From Faecalicatena_A orotica (GTDB taxonomy: Bacteria > Bacillota > Clostridia > Lachnospirales > Lachnospiraceae), in NCBI RefSeq assembly GCF_040545875.1, contig NZ_JBEPMR010000013.1: a stretch of DNA of 64,000 nt; one strand, written 5' to 3'. How positions within the stretch are numbered: position 1 is the stretch's first letter; the number at the start of each line of letters is the position of its first letter. Below, one piece after another: positions 42,291 to 51,963 of this stretch. Position numbers and translations under genes: made by a program. The notes under the pieces were generated by a model, which ran no database searches, was not told where the DNA came from, and saw nothing but the letters and a program-made list of their open reading frames with translations.

Positions 42291-44573
42291 TTACAGGTTC
42301 TGCCCACGCATCCCCCAATAGATTTTTTCAGATGTGACTGGTAATTCCCGGATCATGACGCCTGTTGCATTCTGGACGGCGTTTACAATTGCGGGAGGCG
42401 GTGTGTTGATGACAATCTCACCGATTGATTTCGCCCCGAACGGCCCGGTCGGCTCATAACTGCTTTCAAATTCAACACGGATCTCTCCCACGTCCAGACG
42501 GCTTGGAATCTTATACTGCATGAAGGAATTGCTGTAATTTTTCCCTTTGTCGCTGTATACAACATCCTCATATAACGCCATGCCAATTCCCTGCGCGATA
42601 CCGCCCTCTGTCTGTACCCTCGCAAGATTCGGGTTGACCACGGTACCACAGTCCACGACTGCCACATAATCTATAAGTTCAAGCTGTCCTGTCGCCTTGT
42701 CAATCTCCACCTCGGCCATGCCGACCATGAAAGGCGGCGGTGAAATTGGGGAGCTGAAGGCCTCACTCGCATACAATGCATCTTCGTTGCTGCACATGAC
42801 ACGGTTTCCGATCTCTGCCCTTGAGATGCTCTCACCTGTTTTTAAATTCACGACCTGATTCCCGTCAAATTCGATATCCCCGACAGGACAGTTCAGGTAC
42901 GCTGCCCCCTTTGCACAAATCTTGTCTCTTAACGCTTCACATGTTCTGACGACCGCCATACCTGTAACATAAGTGGTACTGGAGGCATAGGACCCGCAGT
43001 CATAAGGTGACGAATCCGTATCGACCCCATGCACGATGATATCTTCCATCTCACAGTCCAGACACTCTGCAGCCATCTGTGCCAGTATGGTATCACAGCC
43101 CGTACCCATGTCTGTCGCACCGATCATCAGGCTGTAGAAACCATCGTCATTTACCTTGATCCCGACAGATGCAGTATCCAGTGCGGAAATTCCGGACCCC
43201 TGCATTGCCATTGCCACACCGACACTTCTGACCTTATCGTTTCCCATGTCCCGGCACGGATATTTGCTGTCCCAGTCTATCATTTCTTTCGCACGCTGTA
43301 GGCAGCGGTCCAGTGCACAGCTGTTTGCCGTTTCCCCATAATATGCGGGCATAACCTGACCTTCTCTGACAATATTTTTCTCCCGGAGTACGACCGGGTC
43401 CATCCCCATCTTACCCGCAAGTTCATTAACCGCGGATTCGACTGCAAAGATCCCCTGCGTCGCACCATATCCTCTGTACGCGCCGGCAGACATGACATTT
43501 GTGTAAACAACATCGTAAACAAAACGGAATGCTTCCGCCTTTCCATACAGTGGGATCGATTTATGTCCTGAAAGGCCGACCGTCGTCGGGCCATGCTCAC
43601 CAAATGCACCGGTATTGGACAGCGTATATACGTCGATTCCCTTGATGATGCCGTCCTTATCTGCCCCCACACGTACATGGACTTCCATCTCATGTCTCGG
43701 GGAGGAGGCAATAAACGATTCTTCTCTCGTGTAAATGATCTTTGCAGGTTTTCCCGTCTTCCAGGTTACCAGTGCCGGATAAACCTCCGTAACCACGGTC
43801 TGTTTTGCCCCGAAGCCACCGCCTATCCTTGGCTTGATTACGCGGACCTTTGACTTCGGGATATCCAGTGCATTAGCAAGAATCCGGCGGACATGGAACG
43901 GTACCTGTGTGGAAGAAACAATATTCAGCCTGCCATATGCATCCAGATATGTGTATGTACGGAACGTCTCCATCATGGCCTGCTGGTTTGCCTTTGTATG
44001 GTAAACCCTGTCCACAACATATTCGCATGAGTCCAGAACCGAATCGATATCGCCTGCCGAGTCTTCCTCATGTGCACAGAGATTTCTTTTATTATCTGCC
44101 CCCACCGGACAGAGGCTCTGCCAGTTGTCTTCGGGATGCACAAGAACCGGGTTGTCCTTTGCCTTTCGAAAGTCAAGGAGAGGTTCCAAAACCTCATACT
44201 TCACCTTGATCAGCTTCATAGCCTTGTTCACAGCCTCTTTGCTGTTCCCGGCAATCACTGCCACTGCATCTCCCACGAAGCGGACACGCTGGTCAAGAAT
44301 CAGCCTGTCATAAGGGCTCGGCTCCGGATAGCTCTGTCCTGCCATTGTAAATCGTTTATCCGGGCAGTCTTCATAGGTCAGGATACATTCAATCCCCGGT
44401 ACTGCCAGAGCCCTTGTCAAGTTAATATCTTTGATCAGGGCATGTGCATGAGGACTCCTTAATACCTTTACGATCAGGCAGTCGGACGGCGCTAAATCAT
44501 CTGTATATACTCCCTGTCCCGTTACAAGCGCCTTCGCATCTACTTTCGGAACCGGCTGATTCACGATTCTCAT
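42291..44573 (-). CDS. Xanthine dehydrogenase-family molybdopterin-binding subunit
   Basis: A 760-residue molybdenum hydroxylase large subunit. The N-terminal a/b-hammerhead domain (about 1-120, VTGQGVYTDDL) is followed by two molybdopterin-binding domains; RIGGGFGAKQ, AGAYRGYGATQG and GPFGAKSIGEIVI are typical, the last carrying the catalytic Glu. The start 44571-44573 has GAGGAGG nine bases upstream and overlaps the stop of the 2Fe-2S subunit by 4 bases. With the two subunits upstream it forms the complete FAD / 2Fe-2S / Mo enzyme. Related enzymes hydroxylate xanthine, hypoxanthine or other N-heterocycles; the substrate here is undecided. Confidence 0.93.
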   Translation of the reverse strand: MRIVNQPVPKVDAKALVTGQGVYTDDLAPSDCLIVKVLRSPHAHALIKDINLTRALAVPGIECILTYEDCPDKRFTMAGQSYPEPSPYDRLILDQRVRFVGDAVAVIAGNSKEAVNKAMKLIKVKYEVLEPLLDFRKAKDNPVLVHPEDNWQSLCPVGADNKRNLCAHEEDSAGDIDSVLDSCEYVVDRVYHTKANQQAMMETFRTYTYLDAYGRLNIVSSTQVPFHVRRILANALDIPKSKVRVIKPRIGGGFGAKQTVVTEVYPALVTWKTGKPAKIIYTREESFIASSPRHEMEVHVRVGADKDGIIKGIDVYTLSNTGAFGEHGPTTVGLSGHKSIPLYGKAEAFRFVYDVVYTNVMSAGAYRGYGATQGIFAVESAVNELAGKMGMDPVVLREKNIVREGQVMPAYYGETANSCALDRCLQRAKEMIDWDSKYPCRDMGNDKVRSVGVAMAMQGSGISALDTASVGIKVNDDGFYSLMIGATDMGTGCDTILAQMAAECLDCEMEDIIVHGVDTDSSPYDCGSYASSTTYVTGMAVVRTCEALRDKICAKGAAYLNCPVGDIEFDGNQVVNLKTGESISRAEIGNRVMCSNEDALYASEAFSSPISPPPFMVGMAEVEIDKATGQLELIDYVAVVDCGTVVNPNLARVQTEGGIAQGIGMALYEDVVYSDKGKNYSNSFMQYKIPSRLDVGEIRVEFESSYEPTGPFGAKSIGEIVINTPPPAIVNAVQNATGVMIRELPVTSEKIYWGMRGQNL

Positions 44574-45034
44574 GAACACACCTCCTCTTTGCTCTGTAAA
44601 TACTTCTGGATTGCACGCAGCTGTCCCATATAGCCGGTACATCTGCACAGATTTCCTGATAAGTATTCCTTGATCCCTTCTATATCCGGATTGTGGAGTT
44701 CCTTAACCATCGCCAGAACATTCATGATGAATCCGGGAGAACAGAATCCGCACTGTTCTGCTCCTTCATTTGCCAGAAAACGGCCAAATTCCTCTGCGTC
44801 TTCCTTTACCCCTTCCAGCGTTGTAATCTCATGCCCTTCCATAGCCGCTGCCAGAACCGAACATGACAGGCGTGATCTGCCGTCAATCCAGACTGTGCAA
44901 AGCCCGCAGTTGGTCGTCTCACACCCGCATTTTACACTGTGGCAGCCCAGAGAGCGCAGAACATCCAGAAGTATCGTATCCGCACCGACTTCTGCTGCCG
45001 TCTGTTTTCCATTTAATATAAACTTCACTTCCAT
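44570..45034 (-). CDS. 2Fe-2S subunit of molybdenum hydroxylase
   Basis: A 154-residue iron-sulfur subunit with the plant-ferredoxin-type cluster motif CGCETTNCGLC plus a later Cys, and the second, helical cluster motif CGFCSPGF ... CRCTGY. It carries electrons from the Mo centre to FAD. Starts directly after the FAD subunit stop. Confidence 0.95.
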   Translation of the reverse strand: MEVKFILNGKQTAAEVGADTILLDVLRSLGCHSVKCGCETTNCGLCTVWIDGRSRLSCSVLAAAMEGHEITTLEGVKEDAEEFGRFLANEGAEQCGFCSPGFIMNVLAMVKELHNPDIEGIKEYLSGNLCRCTGYMGQLRAIQKYLQSKEEVCS

Positions 45035-45838
45035 CTATCTGCCCTCCTCTAAAATAGAACGCATGGAACGCAGGATCAGTACTTCCGCCAGATGCTGGCG
45101 GTACTTCGCGCTGCCTCTCATATTCGTACCATAGGTAAACTGTGATGCCGCCTCTTTTGCATAAATTTCCAGCTGCTCGTCAGAAATATCCTTCGGGATC
45201 TCCCACTCCTTTTCCAGAACAGCCGCCTTCATCGGACGTGCCCCCACTGAAAAATACCATGTTTCTTTCCCATGTACCGGCCCGGTTACAACCGCACACG
45301 CCAGAACCGGGAAGTCTGTCTTCGTCTGTCGGATGGAATCGTAACGAAGCTTCCGGTTACTTTTTCTGATAATAATAGAAACTAAAATATCTTTATCACT
45401 CTTGTGGTTCACAAATTCAGACAGGCGGATTGTTCCGCCGTTATATAATTCTACAAATGTATCAAGAGCCAGCAGACATGTCAGCACATCGGAAAATCCG
45501 AACCGTCCGTAGATGCTCCCCCCTACAGTCGCCTGGTTTCTGAACTGGACCCCTACGATATGATGCAGTGCCTTTGCGATAGCGTCCCCGTACATCTCCC
45601 TCAGCCCCTCGTGCTGCTCCAGCTGTCTGAGTGTACACATCGCGCCGATCTTGAAAACATGGTCGTTCTCCTCGATCTGGTCCAGCCCCAGATCCGACAA
45701 ATCTATAATCGTCTGTACTTTCGCGTTCCCCAGCCGCATCCACATCATACCGCCCATCACACGGGCGTTCCTTGCCTGATTCAGCTCATAGGCCTCCTCC
45801 AGGGATTTCGCTTTCACATAATTGTTAATCGTAAGCAA
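45035..45838 (-). CDS. FAD-binding subunit of molybdenum hydroxylase
   Basis: A 267-residue FAD-binding subunit of the CO/xanthine dehydrogenase medium-chain type: N-terminal LEEAYELNQARNARVMGGMMWMRLGN, then VGGSIYGRFGFSDVLTCLLAL (the usual TVGGNIA.. FAD motif with small changes). First gene of the three-subunit operon. No accessory maturation gene or purine transporter is beside it. Confidence 0.9.
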   Translation of the reverse strand: MLTINNYVKAKSLEEAYELNQARNARVMGGMMWMRLGNAKVQTIIDLSDLGLDQIEENDHVFKIGAMCTLRQLEQHEGLREMYGDAIAKALHHIVGVQFRNQATVGGSIYGRFGFSDVLTCLLALDTFVELYNGGTIRLSEFVNHKSDKDILVSIIIRKSNRKLRYDSIRQTKTDFPVLACAVVTGPVHGKETWYFSVGARPMKAAVLEKEWEIPKDISDEQLEIYAKEAASQFTYGTNMRGSAKYRQHLAEVLILRSMRSILEEGR

Positions 45839-45945
45839 AATAGCTCTCCTTTCTTTCGTACAATCATGACATTCCCATACTAAAATATCATATACTAAAA
45901 TGCGGGGGAATTCAACAAACCTTTTTCAGGTTCATATACTGTTAG

Positions 45946-46627
45946 TTACTGCTCTCTACTGATCTTCTCAACATCCTCTATTGTAAGCATTTCCATCATG
46001 GATACGACTTTTTCAATCGTCATCCCTTCTCTTAAAAGCTTTCCTGCCAATTTTTCCTCCGTCTGCCTAACTGCAATCTTGCTCTGCTTTTCTGCATATT
46101 CTTCTACTATGTCACACATCATTTTCACCCCTTCTTTGCTCTTTTTTAAATCGGCTTTTCTTTTGGATGTATTCGGAAATCTTTCATAATTATAAGCATC
46201 TAGATTTGTATAGATTCTCATTAGTTCAGCAAGGGCACTTCCGTCTTTTGCCTCCGCATTCACATAGATTTCCTCCATTCCATTATGTACTTTAGTATTT
46301 TATTCCCGGTTCTGTGATATTTGCTGTAATACAGGAAGCATTATATCTAACTCTTTTCTGATGATTATCATTATCGCTTTTTTGTACCTCTACATTTATA
46401 AATGTACCATCCTGTTTTTCGCACAAAGCATCCACAATAACTGAACAGCCCTGCAGATTCTTAATAGTATCTTGTGGAATTACCTGCATGACTTTTACAC
46501 TCTCATTCATAACTGTTGAAATCATCTCTTCGCAGAAACCAATATCCTCTGCCATCTTTTGAAAAAGAGTATCATCAATAATGTTTAACCGTTCTACCCT
46601 TTCACGTATTTCATTGAAATCTTTCAA
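45946..46627 (-). pseudogene. Decayed second copy of the Rpn-type nuclease gene
   Basis: The 5' part (46292-46627) matches residues 1-109 of the intact gene at 32200-33009, including Asp66 and the EVQ motif, then meets a stop. The 3' part (45946-46278) matches from NGMEEIYVN to the C-terminus. About 40 codons between them (the IPDLIVIYISQFDMF region) are missing, and the junction shifts the frame. A second, smaller difference removes the EYAK repeat. The upstream leader is preserved. The two halves are unlikely to work as separate genes. Confidence 0.85.
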
Positions 46628-46945
46628 TCATCTTCTCCTTCCTTTTGTGTGCACTCATTTTTATCAGGAAGTTTTTGTCAGATCTCATTAAATTTCCGTT
46701 TCTTCTTATTATTTTAGCATAACTGACGGAAAATGTCATGGACCGAGTATTACTGCCCGATAAAATGATTATCTACTTATAGTTCATCAAACTGTATTCT
46801 GGCAGAAAATGCCTGAGTTCAGATACAAACAGCACTAGGCTGTTGAAAAGACAGTAATAATATTCGAAATGAATCTGTCTTTGATGTATTGTTATTTTAG
46901 CATGACATATTATTATGAAGCAATATCGGAATTTTTCACAAAAAG
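46628..46945 (-). repeat. Conserved leader of the Rpn gene (copy B)
   Basis: Homologous to 33010-33320. It keeps a promoter-like TTGCTT / TAAAAT pair (46894-46923) and the same hairpin blocks, although the gene downstream is broken. Confidence 0.75.
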
Positions 46946-46962
46946 CATCTTAATAAAATATA

Positions 46963-47006
46963 GAGGGAAGCCGGAGTTCTTCTGTCAGCTCCGTGCTTCC
47001 CCCTCT
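46963..47006 (-). terminator. Terminator after the Crp/Fnr regulator operon
   Basis: Stem GAGGGGGAAGCACGGAG / CTCCGGCTTCCCTC read on minus, with a loop of about 12 bases. T-rich bases follow on minus (TATATTTTATT) and TTTT on plus. Confidence 0.65.
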
Positions 47007-47007
47007 T

Positions 47008-47742
47008 TTATTTCATTTCATTGAGAACGATTGTATTTAGGATTGCATCCTGATTCAATATAATAATCTTGTTCCGCCGCGTCATGATCCAGTTTTCCTG
47101 TTTCCAATGTGTCAGCACACGCGCAACAGACTGTCTCGACAAGCCCGAGGCCATTGCCAGATTCTTCTGGCTGACTGTGATATACATCCCTTCTTCACAC
47201 TTTTGGGCACTAACCATCAGCCTGGCAATCGAATAGGCCAGTTTTCCGTCCGCCTCCATGTAAATCGTATTGATCAGTTTCCTGCTCGACTGGTTGATCC
47301 GTCCTATTAAATCCTGAAACAGGGCAGAGACCACATTATGGTTTTTCTTCAAAAATTCGCAAAACGCCAGTTTCGGAATCAGTACGGCTATGGTGTCCTC
47401 CTGTGCAATAACATTGCAGGGCTGCGGCTGATTTCCAAGAACCCCCATCTCACCGATGTAATCTCCTCTGCGCCTGATCTTAACCAGCATCTCTTCTGTC
47501 CCTTCAAATCCGATGTAAACCAGTGCACAGCCGGAATAAATGATTACCATATACGGCACATCCCTGTCACGCCTGTAGATATACCCGCCACGCTTGATAA
47601 AAAAACTGAAGCAGGCCCCGGCCAGTTCAGCCAGTTGTTTTTCAGGTACGTCTCTGAAAATTGAGGCCTCCTTCAGACATCCGGTTATCTGTTTTTCCTT
47701 TAAGTCAACTTTTTCCCACGAATCTTTTTCCTTCCGGCTCAT
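47008..47742 (-). CDS. Crp/Fnr-family transcriptional regulator
   Basis: A 244-residue regulator: an N-terminal cyclic-nucleotide-binding-like beta barrel (about 25-140; YMVIIYSGCALVYIG, RRRGDYIGEMGVLGN) and a C-terminal winged helix with the crp-type recognition region VSQKNLAMASGLSRQSVARVL. Cysteines are not arranged as an Fnr iron-sulfur motif. AAAGGAG lies eight bases upstream of the start, which is inside the 3' end of the M20 gene (38-base overlap). Last gene of a transporter-M20-regulator operon and probably its controller; a dyad in the operon leader (50269-50296) is a candidate site. Confidence 0.9.
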   Translation of the reverse strand: MSRKEKDSWEKVDLKEKQITGCLKEASIFRDVPEKQLAELAGACFSFFIKRGGYIYRRDRDVPYMVIIYSGCALVYIGFEGTEEMLVKIRRRGDYIGEMGVLGNQPQPCNVIAQEDTIAVLIPKLAFCEFLKKNHNVVSALFQDLIGRINQSSRKLINTIYMEADGKLAYSIARLMVSAQKCEEGMYITVSQKNLAMASGLSRQSVARVLTHWKQENWIMTRRNKIIILNQDAILNTIVLNEMK

Positions 47743-49012
47743 AATCCTGCTCCTTTGTACTCAGCAGATAATCCGCTGCCAGCTTGCTGTAGGCTGCAGT
47801 CCCCTCGATCAGCGCATCCTCATTTATATCATAGTATGGGTTATGGAGAGGTTTCGTATGTTCTGCATCCCCTGAACCCATGAAAAAATACATACCGGGA
47901 AGCTGCTGCTGATAAAATGCAAAATCCTCTGCAGCCGCAGTCTTCATTCGGTCACTTACCTGTTCTTTTCCGGCCAGCGATTCTAATACCTGCCGTGTAA
48001 AATCTGCCAGCACCGGATCATTATAAACAGGTACGCAGACATTATGATATTCGATCCCGACCTCCACACGGTAGGCTGCTCCTATGTTTCTAAGGACTCT
48101 GTAAAATGAGTGTTCAAATACCTCGCACAGCTCTGTTTTCCTGTAGCGGATAGTTCCCCCGAATTCTACTTCTTCTGTAATAATATTGCACCTGCTTGTG
48201 GAACTGTTGATATAACCGACTGTTACAACCGCCATCTCCTCCGGGTCAGTCTCACGGCTTACCAGTGTCTGGAGCGACTGGATCATAGCGGAAGCCGCTA
48301 CCACAGGATCTACGGACAGCTGCGGCTGTGAGCCGTGCCCGCCGCCCCCGCTCACCTTGACTTTAAAGATTACATTTGCCGCGGTAAAATCTTTCTCATC
48401 CATAAAAAAACTTCCCGTTGGATATTCTGCTGACTGGTGAAGTCCAAAGATCGCACTACAGTCATCAAGTACCCCCGCCCTTAGCATTATCAGTGCACCT
48501 GCGCCTATTTCTTCTGCCTGCTGGAAAATCAGTTTTACATTTCCACATAGTTTTTCCCTGTGCCCGGACAGAATCTTTGCCGCCCCCAGAAGCATTGCCA
48601 TATGGGCATCATGACCACAGGCATGCATACAGCCGTCATTTTTTGATTTATAGGGCGGATTCCCGAGCTCCTGGATCGGCAGGGCATCCATATCGGCCCG
48701 AAGCGCAGCCGTCCTGCCCGGCATTTCCCCCTCTATGATACCGACAACTCCATATGGCGGTATGATCGTGTATGGAATCTGAAGTTTTTCCAGTTCCTCA
48801 CAGATCTTTTCTGATGTTCCCCGTTCTTCCATTACCTGTTCAGGGTTATTATGGAAATAACGCCTGAGTTCCCTGACATATGTAAACACATACTCAGCTT
48901 GTTTCCGATACCAGTTTCCGTCTGATATCACTGCATTGAGAATCTTAGAATGCGCTGGCCTTACCTCTGTGGCCGGAAACACCGGATACTCGTCTTCCTG
49001 TTTTAATCCCAT
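47705..49012 (-). CDS. M20-family amidohydrolase/peptidase
   Basis: A 435-residue M20D-type metallohydrolase: RTAALRADMDALPIQE, HACGHDAHMAMLLGAA (metal His and Asp), FQQAEEIGAGA (catalytic Glu pair), and a C-terminal AAAEDFAFYQQQLPG with the last His in EHTKPLHNPYYDI. The lid domain sits at about 210-330. Such enzymes remove acyl groups from amino acids or related conjugates. The ATG at 49010-49012 has GGAGG eight bases upstream. It lies between a membrane transporter and the Crp/Fnr gene, so the transporter probably imports its substrate. Confidence 0.92.
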   Translation of the reverse strand: MGLKQEDEYPVFPATEVRPAHSKILNAVISDGNWYRKQAEYVFTYVRELRRYFHNNPEQVMEERGTSEKICEELEKLQIPYTIIPPYGVVGIIEGEMPGRTAALRADMDALPIQELGNPPYKSKNDGCMHACGHDAHMAMLLGAAKILSGHREKLCGNVKLIFQQAEEIGAGALIMLRAGVLDDCSAIFGLHQSAEYPTGSFFMDEKDFTAANVIFKVKVSGGGGHGSQPQLSVDPVVAASAMIQSLQTLVSRETDPEEMAVVTVGYINSSTSRCNIITEEVEFGGTIRYRKTELCEVFEHSFYRVLRNIGAAYRVEVGIEYHNVCVPVYNDPVLADFTRQVLESLAGKEQVSDRMKTAAAEDFAFYQQQLPGMYFFMGSGDAEHTKPLHNPYYDINEDALIEGTAAYSKLAADYLLSTKEQDYEPEGKRFVGKS

Positions 49013-49054
49013 TGTACCATCCTCCAATCAATTTCGCCATTTTTATTTACAGGA

Positions 49055-50236
49055 TTATAAGAAACTAAGCATCAGTCCGGCAACGATTACGGACACCAGT
49101 GTAACTGAGATCAGTGATGCAACAATCATCGTCGGCATCAGGTCATCCTCAAGCAGTTTCTGCTGCTCCTTATCATCTGTCATAGATGTGACTGCCTCCC
49201 TGCACAGCATAAAGTTGTAAGGGAACCCTACATAACAGTTCAGTGCAATTGCAATCCCTCTGTATTTAGACATTTTGAATATCTTTGATCCAATGATCCC
49301 GATGATAAACATAACCAGTGTAGACACTGCAAAAACAATAACCAGAGGCTTGATCATCGCCAGAAGTTCCGGTGCCCCAACCATAGCAAAACTATTTGCC
49401 ATACTGGCAATCAGCCCGAGAAACAGCATCCCCATTGAATTAGATTTGCTGAGAGGGTCTTTTTCAAGGATACCGAAATGACTGAGTACGATACCCAAAA
49501 TAATTGCCGTCACATTCGTGTTAATTTTAAACTGCCCCAGAAATGCCTTGTTGACTGCAATATTCAATACAGCAAATATCAATAATGTGGACCAGTAGTA
49601 CGCCGTGGATTTATAGGACTGGGGAACTTTGTCGCAAAGTTTCTTCTTATGGTTCTCCTGTGTCTGCTGTACAGTACTTTTGACATAACCATTCTTATCT
49701 ATAAGCATCTTTTTATGCTGGAGTTCCTTACGCATAGCCCAGCCGCACAGCGGAAATCCAATCAGTCCCTGAAGCATAAAAATCAGCCAGGGATAAGATG
49801 CCAATTGTGGCTTGATCCCTCCAATTGCTGCCGCTACCATTGCCGCTGCCGCACCTCCGCCTGCGATTGGTCCCGGTGACATAATCGCCAGCTCTCTTCC
49901 GATGATCGGGCGCAATGCAAATCCTACTATGAGAATCAGACTGAGTGATACCGCCAGACAGACTAAAACCGTCTTCCACTCTTTTTTAATCTGCATAATG
50001 TCAAAGGTTGTCCCCATATTGATAATCAACATAGTCAGCGTAATTCTTCCGACCAGTTCCATATAGGAGCTGTCTATAAAATCGGAAGGGATGATCTTTC
50101 CGACAAATAAAACCATAAAGATGGCACCCACCAGAAACACAGATGGAATTCTTGCTGAAGTTTTCTTTGAAATCACCTCGGCTATCAAAACGATCACACA
50201 GAAAAGCATCAAATTAAATTCAAACGACCATAACAT
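49055..50236 (-). CDS. Multi-pass transporter-like membrane protein
   Basis: A 393-residue membrane protein with about eleven hydrophobic segments and a cytoplasmic loop near 185-210. Two similar halves each hold a glycine-rich broken-helix style segment (SPGPIAGGGAAAAMVAAAIGG in the first half; AMVGAPELL and GFPYNFML in the second), as in secondary transporters of the bile acid / glutamate-symporter fold. I do not recognise a named family. First gene of the operon with M20 hydrolase and Crp/Fnr regulator; GGAGG is eight bases before the ATG. Likely imports the acylated substrate of the M20 enzyme, by context only. Confidence 0.7.
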   Translation of the reverse strand: MLWSFEFNLMLFCVIVLIAEVISKKTSARIPSVFLVGAIFMVLFVGKIIPSDFIDSSYMELVGRITLTMLIINMGTTFDIMQIKKEWKTVLVCLAVSLSLILIVGFALRPIIGRELAIMSPGPIAGGGAAAAMVAAAIGGIKPQLASYPWLIFMLQGLIGFPLCGWAMRKELQHKKMLIDKNGYVKSTVQQTQENHKKKLCDKVPQSYKSTAYYWSTLLIFAVLNIAVNKAFLGQFKINTNVTAIILGIVLSHFGILEKDPLSKSNSMGMLFLGLIASMANSFAMVGAPELLAMIKPLVIVFAVSTLVMFIIGIIGSKIFKMSKYRGIAIALNCYVGFPYNFMLCREAVTSMTDDKEQQKLLEDDLMPTMIVASLISVTLVSVIVAGLMLSFL

Positions 50237-50268
50237 ATTTCTTACCTCCTCATGTTCTTTGTAATTTT

Positions 50269-50296
50269 GTAACTGTTCAAAGCCATGAACAGTTAC
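50269..50296. promoter_or_regulatory. Perfect 11-6-11 dyad in the transporter-M20-crp leader
   Basis: GTAACTGTTCA (50269-50279), 6 bases, TGAACAGTTAC (50286-50296). It lies about 35 bases upstream of the start codon and downstream of a TATAAT (about 50351-50356). The TGTTC/GAACA half-sites resemble Crp/Fnr-type operators, and a Crp/Fnr gene ends the same operon. The remaining sequence of 50237-50505 has no gene. Confidence 0.55.
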
Positions 50297-50426
50297 GTAA
50301 TTTTACTTTTACTTCTTCACTTTCGTTCTCTTCCTTTTGTAATTTCATTATATAAGAATGCAAGTGATTTTTCTGTATCACGTGAGTCATAAATGCAATT
50401 ATTTTATAAATTATGTTTTTACAACA

Positions 50427-50472
50427 AAAAGACTGTAATATATACTATTTTACAGATATATTACAGTCTTTT
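50427..50472 (-). terminator. Terminator of the GPH symporter gene
   Basis: Perfect 17-base stem AAAAGACTGTAATATAT and its complement with a 12-base loop, followed on minus by TTTTTG. It lies 34 bases after the symporter stop. Confidence 0.8.
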
Positions 50473-50505
50473 CACCTGTCATTATATTTCATATTTTTTC
50501 TAATT

Positions 50506-51912
50506 TTACTGCTCTTTCCGGATCTTTATTTCCCCGACAATCTCATTATACCGTTTCTTATTCAGCCTGTAGAAGAACAGAACAATCCCCGTCACCACCC
50601 AGAATACTCCGGGGATCGTCGTAAAGGAGTGCTTCATAACAGCAATCACCGTTTCATTCTGCTGCTGGTTCGCCACATAGCCTGCTACTCCAAGGACCAG
50701 GGCCAGCAGGGAAGTTCCAAGAGCCATACCGATCTTATTGCCAAGGGATACAAATGCATACTGGAACCCATCGTTGCGCAGGCCTGTTTTCCATTCCCCG
50801 TATTCCACACAGTCCGGGATAATCGCATAGATCGCAGTATTAAATCCAGAAAAGAAGAACTGTGTCAGTCCTGATATCCCATAAAAAAGTATTGGGGATG
50901 TACGAACGCTGAACAGGTACAGGCTTAGCATACTGATCCCTGTCAGGAATGCAAAAATGGATGCAGCACGCCCCTTATTATTTGTCCACTTAAAAAGCAG
51001 TGGGAAACATGCGGCGCCTATGATAGAGGGAATGATAATACACATGGAGTAGGTTGTGAAGAAGGCTTTATTCCCTTCCACATATGTAAAGTAATAAAGT
51101 GCATCAGCATTTCTGCCATATAAGGTAAAACCAAAGAGCAGTTGTCCTGCCAAAGCAAGTATATACGGTTTGTTTACGGATACTGCCTTTAACTGTTCTT
51201 TAATAGAAACCTTCTGTTTTTCAGGAATTGTCACAACCTCTTTCGTCTTGGAAAAGCAGAAAATGTGACATGCCGCGAAGATACATCCATATATAACTGC
51301 AATCAGCAGATATCCTCTTTTATCATTTCCTGCCCCCAGTTTCGAGATCAGAGGAACCGTAATAATATTAATAATACCAATCGCAATCATAGCCGCTACG
51401 GACCGGAATGTATTGATCTGCGCCCGCTCCTCAATATTCTGGGTCATGGCACCACACAATGTACCATATGGAATATTGACACAAGTATACCCCAGCACAA
51501 GGATGCAGTATGTTACGGCCATATATACGATCTTGGAAGTATTCGGCCAGTCCGGGTGCGCCCAGAAGGTCAGCATCAGGACGATTGCCGTAATAGGTGC
51601 TGCAATCAGCAGCCAGGGCCTGTACCGTCCCCATCTCGACTTCGTCTTATCCGTCAGGCTCCCGATCACAGGATCATTGACTGCATCCCAGAAACGGGAA
51701 AACAGCATTAATCCTGCCACTGCACTCATACTGATTCCAAATACATCCGTATAGAATATCATCAGAAAGTTTCCTACAAACATCCAGCTAAAATTACATC
51801 CAACATCCCCCATGCCGTATGCAACCTTACTAATAAGCGGAATCCTGACATTGGTATCTGTCCTCTTCTTCACATTCACAGGTATCTCTGCACGCAATGC
51901 TCTACTACTCAT
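50506..51912 (-). CDS. GPH-family sugar:cation symporter (MelB-like)
   Basis: A 468-residue transporter with twelve membrane segments. Typical glycoside-pentoside-hexuronide motifs: VAYGMGDVGCNFSWMF in helix I, FSRFWDAVNDPVIGSLTDKTKSRWGRYRPW in the loop between helices II and III, and GAMTQNIEERAQINTFRSV. It imports a glycoside, pentose or hexuronide with Na+ or H+. AAAGGAG lies eight bases before the start. The polyol-type dehydrogenase at 52023-53048 precedes it on the same strand, with a palindromic repeat between. Confidence 0.93.
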   Translation of the reverse strand: MSSRALRAEIPVNVKKRTDTNVRIPLISKVAYGMGDVGCNFSWMFVGNFLMIFYTDVFGISMSAVAGLMLFSRFWDAVNDPVIGSLTDKTKSRWGRYRPWLLIAAPITAIVLMLTFWAHPDWPNTSKIVYMAVTYCILVLGYTCVNIPYGTLCGAMTQNIEERAQINTFRSVAAMIAIGIINIITVPLISKLGAGNDKRGYLLIAVIYGCIFAACHIFCFSKTKEVVTIPEKQKVSIKEQLKAVSVNKPYILALAGQLLFGFTLYGRNADALYYFTYVEGNKAFFTTYSMCIIIPSIIGAACFPLLFKWTNNKGRAASIFAFLTGISMLSLYLFSVRTSPILFYGISGLTQFFFSGFNTAIYAIIPDCVEYGEWKTGLRNDGFQYAFVSLGNKIGMALGTSLLALVLGVAGYVANQQQNETVIAVMKHSFTTIPGVFWVVTGIVLFFYRLNKKRYNEIVGEIKIRKEQ

Positions 51913-51963
51913 TCATAAATCTCCTTTTCATAAAATCCCCCGTTTACAGTCATAAATAATCAT

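Noticed and set aside
45946..46627. Two separate small hypothetical genes
   Set aside because: Side by side they match the two ends of the intact Rpn gene at 32200-33009, with a deletion and frame change between them.
50269..50296. A dif or tyrosine-recombinase site because of its 11-6-11 form
   Set aside because: There is no partner site or recombinase nearby, and the position in an operon leader suits an operator better.
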